A DNA stretch of 64,000 nucleotides from an uncultured Acetobacteraceae bacterium (GTDB lineage: Bacteria; Pseudomonadota; Alphaproteobacteria; Acetobacterales; Acetobacteraceae). The position numbers and the translations under genes were made by a program. The notes under the pieces are model-generated. The model saw only the letters and a list, made by a program, of their open reading frames with translations. It did no database searches and was not told where the DNA came from. Below are positions 60,712 through 64,000 of the stretch, one piece after another. The DNA lies in NCBI GenBank assembly GCA_903924985.1, contig CAIYDT010000134.1, forward strand, positions 54,295 through 118,294, in the 5' to 3' direction. The first letter of the stretch is position 1, and each line of letters begins with the position of its first letter.

Positions 60712-61190
60712 TAAGGCCGCTCGCCCACATAATTCCCGGGCGGATCGTAGTTGCATACCCAAACTTCCCGCCCGGGAACGGATACCACGGCGCAGCCGAC
60801 CGCGCGTGTGGTACGCCAAACGATCTGGGTATAATGGCCGCACATGCTTGAGCACCTATTGCCACGAAGATCGTAGGCACGGCGTTCATCGGCCCAGACG
60901 CCGACGACCTGCGCCGGCGAGCCATACGCACCGGAAATCGTGTATAGGTTCTCCCCGTAACGATTATTCGGGCGATGTGCGAAAGCGTGGGTGGCGATCA
61001 GACGATTGCCCCAATCCCGAGCAACCTCGGCCAATTGGTCGGACCAAACCAAGGGCGGCAGGCCGATCTGCGCTCTGACCGCGTTATGCGCCGCGAGCAT
61101 CGGGCGGGCGATCGGAGATGGCTGCGCGGCAGCGGCGGAAGCCCACAGCAAAAGGGGCGCGAATAACAAACGGGGGAGGATGCGGTGCAT
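60708..61190 (-). CDS. Secreted CAP-domain (SCP/PR1) protein
   Basis: A 160-residue exported protein. Signal peptide RILPRLLFAPLLLWASAAAA, then the CAP fold: MLAAHNAVRAQIGLPPLVWSDQLAEVARDWG, HRPNNRYGENLYTI, CGHYTQIVWRTTRAVGCA and VCNYDPPGNYVGERPY. The conserved His and Glu of the CAP cavity are the His of AAHNAVR and of GHYTQ. Bacterial members have no clear catalytic role; some bind sterols or lipids. Overlaps the DUF2076 stop by four bases tail to tail. Confidence 0.9.
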   Translation of the reverse strand: MHRILPRLLFAPLLLWASAAAAQPSPIARPMLAAHNAVRAQIGLPPLVWSDQLAEVARDWGNRLIATHAFAHRPNNRYGENLYTISGAYGSPAQVVGVWADERRAYDLRGNRCSSMCGHYTQIVWRTTRAVGCAVVSVPGREVWVCNYDPPGNYVGERPY

Positions 61191-61255
61191 GATGGCTGAC
61201 GAAGTGCAGCCGCATTGTGGCCAGACGGCGGCGGTCAGCGGCGGATCACTGGTTA

Positions 61256-62041
61256 TTAACCCCTGGGAGCGGCCCCCATGGCCTGCGTCAACGCAACCAC
61301 CGAACCCAGGCTGTTCGCCATATCCGTGGGGATTAGCACGGTCGTGCCGCGTTCCTTGTTCATCTCGTACAACAGATTCATCTGCCGCAGCTTCAGCGCG
61401 TTCGGATCGTTGCCGTAGAGCCGCGCCGCCTCGAGGATCTGCTGAGCGATCTCCTTCTCCGCGGAGGCCAGGGTCACGCGCGCATCCTTTTCCCGCTCTG
61501 CCTGCGCCTGCCGGCTCATGGCGTCCTGCAACTCGCGAGGAATGGAGACGTCCTTGATTTCCACGCTGCGCGCGGTCACGCCCCAGTCCTTGGTTTTGGC
61601 GGTGATGGTGGTGCGGAGCTGCTCGTCCGCCGTCTTGCGGTCGGACAGCAGGCGAGACAGATCGGTGGCGCCGATCATTTCCCGCAAGCTGGTTTGCGCG
61701 ACGCGCTCGATGGCTTCGCGGTAGTTGGCGATGCGGATCGCGGCGGCCTCGGGGTCTTCCACCTGCCAGAATACGATGGCGTCTACCCCGACCGCCACGG
61801 TGTCGCGGCTGAGCGCCTGCTCGGCGGTGATGGTGGTGGTTTGAATACGCAGATCGACGATCTGAGCAACGCGATCGATGATGGGAAACAGCAAATAAAG
61901 CCCCGGCCCCTTCGCCTTATGGAACCGCCCGAGGCGAAGGATCACCGCCCGTTGCCACTCCGCCGCCACCCGGACCGAGCTGACGAGGATGACCAAAACG
62001 ATGACGGCGATAACGCCGATCAATCCCGTGAACGCACCCAT
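61256..62041 (-). CDS. Slipin / SPFH-band 7 membrane protein
   Basis: A 261-residue stomatin-like protein. One N-terminal helix (LIGVIAVIVLVILVSSVRV) is followed by the band-7 domain: EWQRAVILRLGRFHKAKGPG, LYLLFPIIDRVAQIVDLRIQT, VGVDAIVFWQVEDPEAAAI and SLREMIGATDLSRLLSDRK. A coiled-coil tail (RELQDAMSRQAQAEREKDARV) drives oligomerisation. Start ATG 62041 follows GGGAGCGGAAC. The usual partner NfeD gene is absent. It may organise membrane microdomains. Confidence 0.9.
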   Translation of the reverse strand: MGAFTGLIGVIAVIVLVILVSSVRVAAEWQRAVILRLGRFHKAKGPGLYLLFPIIDRVAQIVDLRIQTTTITAEQALSRDTVAVGVDAIVFWQVEDPEAAAIRIANYREAIERVAQTSLREMIGATDLSRLLSDRKTADEQLRTTITAKTKDWGVTARSVEIKDVSIPRELQDAMSRQAQAEREKDARVTLASAEKEIAQQILEAARLYGNDPNALKLRQMNLLYEMNKERGTTVLIPTDMANSLGSVVALTQAMGAAPRG

Positions 62042-62143
62042 GTTCCGCTCCCGCATTGCCCGGCGGTTGTGCGCCGGGGCCGCAGCATCGCATAAACGGG
62101 GCATTGGCTCTAACGATATCACGACAATCTGAAGGACACGGCT

Positions 62144-62848
62144 CTGCTCCCGTTCGCCGACCTGTTTACCCCCGACGAATGGCAGGCGATCCGCCTGACG
62201 CTGATCGTGGCATCGCGGGCGGTGCTGGCCGATCTGCCGCTGGCGCTGGGGCTGGCCTTCCTGCTGTCGCGCTTCCGGTTCCCCGGCCGCGGGGCGCTGG
62301 ACACGGTGGCGCACCTGCCGTTGGTGCTGCCGCCGGTCGTTGTCGGCTGGCTGTTGCTATTGCTGTTCGGATTGCATGGCCCGATCGGCGCCTGGCTGTA
62401 TGGCTGGTTCGGCATCCGCCTGGTGTTCAGCCGCACCGGGGCGGAGCTTGCCTGCGCGGTGATGATCATGCCGTTGATGCTGCGCGCCATCCGGCTCTCG
62501 CTGGAGGCGGTGGACCCCGGCCTGGAGCAGGCCGCCCGCACCCTCGGTGCCGGCCCATGGGACCGGTTCCTGTCCATCACTTTGCCGCTGGCCGCGCCCG
62601 GCGTGCTGGTCGCCGCGATCACCGGTTTTGCCGCCGCGCTGGGGGAGTTCGGGGCGGTCATCACCTTCGCCGCCAACATTCCCGGGCAGACTCAGACCCT
62701 GCCGCTGGCGATCTACAGCGCGTTGCAAAGCCCTGGCGGGGAAGCGGCGGCGGCGCGCTTGTCGCTGGTGTCCGTCGCTTTGGCCGTGGTGTTCCTGACG
62801 CTGGCGGAAAGCCTCGGGCGCCGATTGCGCGGGCGGATCGGGCGCTGA
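62144..62848 (+). CDS. modB: Molybdate ABC transporter permease ModB, apparent CTG start
   Basis: A permease of about 234 residues. LPLVLPPVVVGWLLLLLFG is a hallmark, as are EQAARTLGAGPWDRFLSITLP (coupling loop) and GEFGAVITFAANIPGQTQT. The first in-frame ATG/GTG/TTG is GTG 62207, but conserved ModB sequence (LFTPDEWQAIRLTLIVA, like the DPEWQAVLLSLKVS segment of the E. coli protein) extends before it, up to a stop at 62111. CTG at 62144 follows AAGGA by seven bases, so I place the start there. Five membrane helices result. No modA or modC is adjacent. Confidence 0.85.
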   Translation: MLPFADLFTPDEWQAIRLTLIVASRAVLADLPLALGLAFLLSRFRFPGRGALDTVAHLPLVLPPVVVGWLLLLLFGLHGPIGAWLYGWFGIRLVFSRTGAELACAVMIMPLMLRAIRLSLEAVDPGLEQAARTLGAGPWDRFLSITLPLAAPGVLVAAITGFAAALGEFGAVITFAANIPGQTQTLPLAIYSALQSPGGEAAAARLSLVSVALAVVFLTLAESLGRRLRGRIGR

Positions 62849-62889
62849 GGCCCTATCCGGCGACCCTATGACCACAGTATAGTCCCGAT

Positions 62890-63714
62890 ATGATCCGCAT
62901 CGATACGACACCGCAGTTCAATCCACCGCGCCCGCTGGCCTTCGTCCTGGCCCCGACGGATCAGGGCACGCTGATCGTCAACCGGTTCGATTACAGGACG
63001 AATCCGGACGGGCAGACCATTGGCGTCGGCCACATGTTGCTGACCCACGGGACGTACGACCGCCCGGACGTTGGATTGGCCCGGGTGCTACTGGGGTTGC
63101 GGCGGCGGCATTTCGGCGACGGGGTGCTCGCAGTGGATTGCGGTGCCAATATCGGGGTTTTTACCGTCGAATGGGCCAAGTCCATGACCGGTTGGGGCTG
63201 GGTCTTGGCAATCGAAGCGCAGGAGCGCATTTATTACGCACTGGCGGGCAATATCGCGATCGCCAATTGTTTCAATGCTCGCGCGTTGCATGCCGCTGCC
63301 GGCGCCGCGCCCGGCACGCTTCGCATTCCACGGCCCGAGTACCGTGTCCCTGCTACGTTCGGGAGCCTGGAACTACGTCAGAGCGACCATAACGAATTCA
63401 TCGGCCAGAACGTTAGCTACGCAGACGAAAATTTGGTCCCGGTCACGATGCTCTCAATAGATTCGTTAGCATTGGCGCGGCTGGATTTGCTCAAGATCGA
63501 CGTTGAGGGCATGGAGTTGGAGGTACTGGCCGGCGCGGCGGCAACCATCGGCCGCGAACGCCCGATCCTGATCATCGAGCATATCAAGACCAATCGGGAT
63601 GCATTGCTCGCGATGCTGGAATCTCACGGTTATATCTATTTTGATATAGGCCTGAATATGCTGGGCGTTCATACCAGCGATCCCACGCTGACGCACATCA
63701 AGTCTCAGGATTGA
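62890..63714 (+). CDS. FkbM family methyltransferase
   Basis: A 274-residue SAM-dependent methyltransferase of the FkbM family. AVDCGANIGVFTVEWAK at 81-97 is the SAM-binding motif, VLAIEAQERIYYALAGNIAI the second, LDLLKIDVEGMELEVLAGA the family signature and PILIIEHI the strand after it. Members methylate sugar or polyketide hydroxyls. It lies after modB (41 bases) but is functionally unrelated; it may act on surface glycans, as may the glucosyltransferase that converges with it. Confidence 0.9.
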   Translation: MIRIDTTPQFNPPRPLAFVLAPTDQGTLIVNRFDYRTNPDGQTIGVGHMLLTHGTYDRPDVGLARVLLGLRRRHFGDGVLAVDCGANIGVFTVEWAKSMTGWGWVLAIEAQERIYYALAGNIAIANCFNARALHAAAGAAPGTLRIPRPEYRVPATFGSLELRQSDHNEFIGQNVSYADENLVPVTMLSIDSLALARLDLLKIDVEGMELEVLAGAAATIGRERPILIIEHIKTNRDALLAMLESHGYIYFDIGLNMLGVHTSDPTLTHIKSQD

Positions 63715-64000
63715 CGCGTCCCGTGGGCAATTCCTCCGGTATCGCGGCGACCTGATAGCGCCGCAGCCAGGCTCCGAACCTTGGATGGGCGGTCAGAACG
63801 CAGAACGGGATCGCCAGCACCAGTCCGCCGGCCAAAGGTGTGGCCCAGACCACTGTCGCCCAGCCGGCCTGAGCGAACGCCGCGAAGGCCAGCACTCCTA
63901 GTACCTCGGCACAGAAACTTTGACAGGTTGTGGGGCGAGGCGGCCGCCGTGTTCCGGACCGTCCATGAGTCGGGATGGCCCCCAGATTCCCCTTGGCGCG
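63698..64000 (-). CDS. C-terminal part of a membrane glucosyltransferase (MdoH/OpgH-like), runs off the window
   Basis: An open frame reaching the right edge. The last 65 residues have two hydrophobic stretches (LAFAAFAQAGWATVVW, LAGGLVLAIPFCVLTA), a short basic segment (AWLRRYQ) and a final AAIPEELP, the ending typical of MdoH/OpgH glucans biosynthesis glucosyltransferases. The part beyond 63900 is arginine/proline rich and does not look like MdoH, so a frameshift or poor sequence there is possible. The stop overlaps the end of the FkbM gene by 17 bases. Identification is tentative. Confidence 0.45.
   Translation of the reverse strand, partial: RAKGNLGAIPTHGRSGTRRPPRPTTCQSFCAEVLGVLAFAAFAQAGWATVVWATPLAGGLVLAIPFCVLTAHPRFGAWLRRYQVAAIPEELPTGRVNPET

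Overview
The window reads as a 64 kb piece of a GC-rich alphaproteobacterial chromosome, most likely from the Rhodospirillales/Acetobacteraceae group. The basis is the dense packing of genes with 1-4 bp stop/start overlaps, the ftsY-mtaB-dapF order, catabolic families typical of that group, and the absence of phage or transposon genes. The assignment is an inference; no rRNA is present to fix it.

Layout. 1-5.7 kb: a hypothetical protein, a chimeric remnant of a branched-chain amino-acid (liv) transporter locus, a DUF1612/HTH protein, a fumarylacetoacetate hydrolase, exonuclease III, an acyl-CoA-dehydrogenase-like flavoprotein and an ArsC/Spx-like protein. 5.7-11.8 kb: a hypE remnant, then an overlapping leftward operon acs - E1alpha - E1beta - E2 - acyl carrier protein. 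Its promoter region, shared with a small cytochrome c gene, carries a clear FNR/FixK-type palindrome. 11.8-13.4 kb: two decayed genes (putA, enolase superfamily) head to head. 13.4-25.3 kb: overlapping catabolic genes (amidohydrolase, EI24 membrane protein, CaiB/BaiF, GST, SDR), an enolase-superfamily dehydratase, a PfkB kinase, a peptide-type solute-binding protein, a MarR-GNAT fusion and two luciferase-like flavin oxidoreductases (LLM).

25.3-36.9 kb: a long leftward catabolic stretch with a 6-hydroxynicotinate-3-monooxygenase-like flavoprotein, a TauT/SsuC-type ABC importer, an MFS carrier, two acyl-CoA dehydrogenases, an LLM protein and a BadH-like SDR. Together these suggest import of an aromatic or heteroaromatic acid and CoA-linked ring degradation. 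36.9-43.3 kb: FtsH, NagA and a small sugar-modification cluster. 43.5-45.5 kb: a zinc-uptake operon (micro-ORF, znuC, znuB, ridA) with a Zur-like operator. 45.5-47.7 kb: a two-gene module of a ParA-like ATPase with an altered Walker A and an AlbA_2/HATPase protein. This is the best candidate here for an uncharacterised system.

47.7-53.5 kb: ilvE, an amidohydrolase tail remnant, two more LLM genes, an amidohydrolase, and a secreted cytochrome c/beta-propeller fusion. 53.5-64 kb: largely housekeeping, with an L,D-transpeptidase-like protein, ftsY, mtaB, dapF, tRNA-Ala(GGC) with its promoter, moeB, a DsrE protein, SH3, CoA-binding, DUF2076, CAP, slipin, a modB with an apparent CTG start, an FkbM methyltransferase and the tail of a membrane glucosyltransferase.

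A recurrent theme is deletional decay: five truncated or internally deleted genes lie between otherwise intact, tightly packed operons. Five LLM flavin oxidoreductases in one window are also unusual. All family assignments come from motif recognition by eye; no database search was run.
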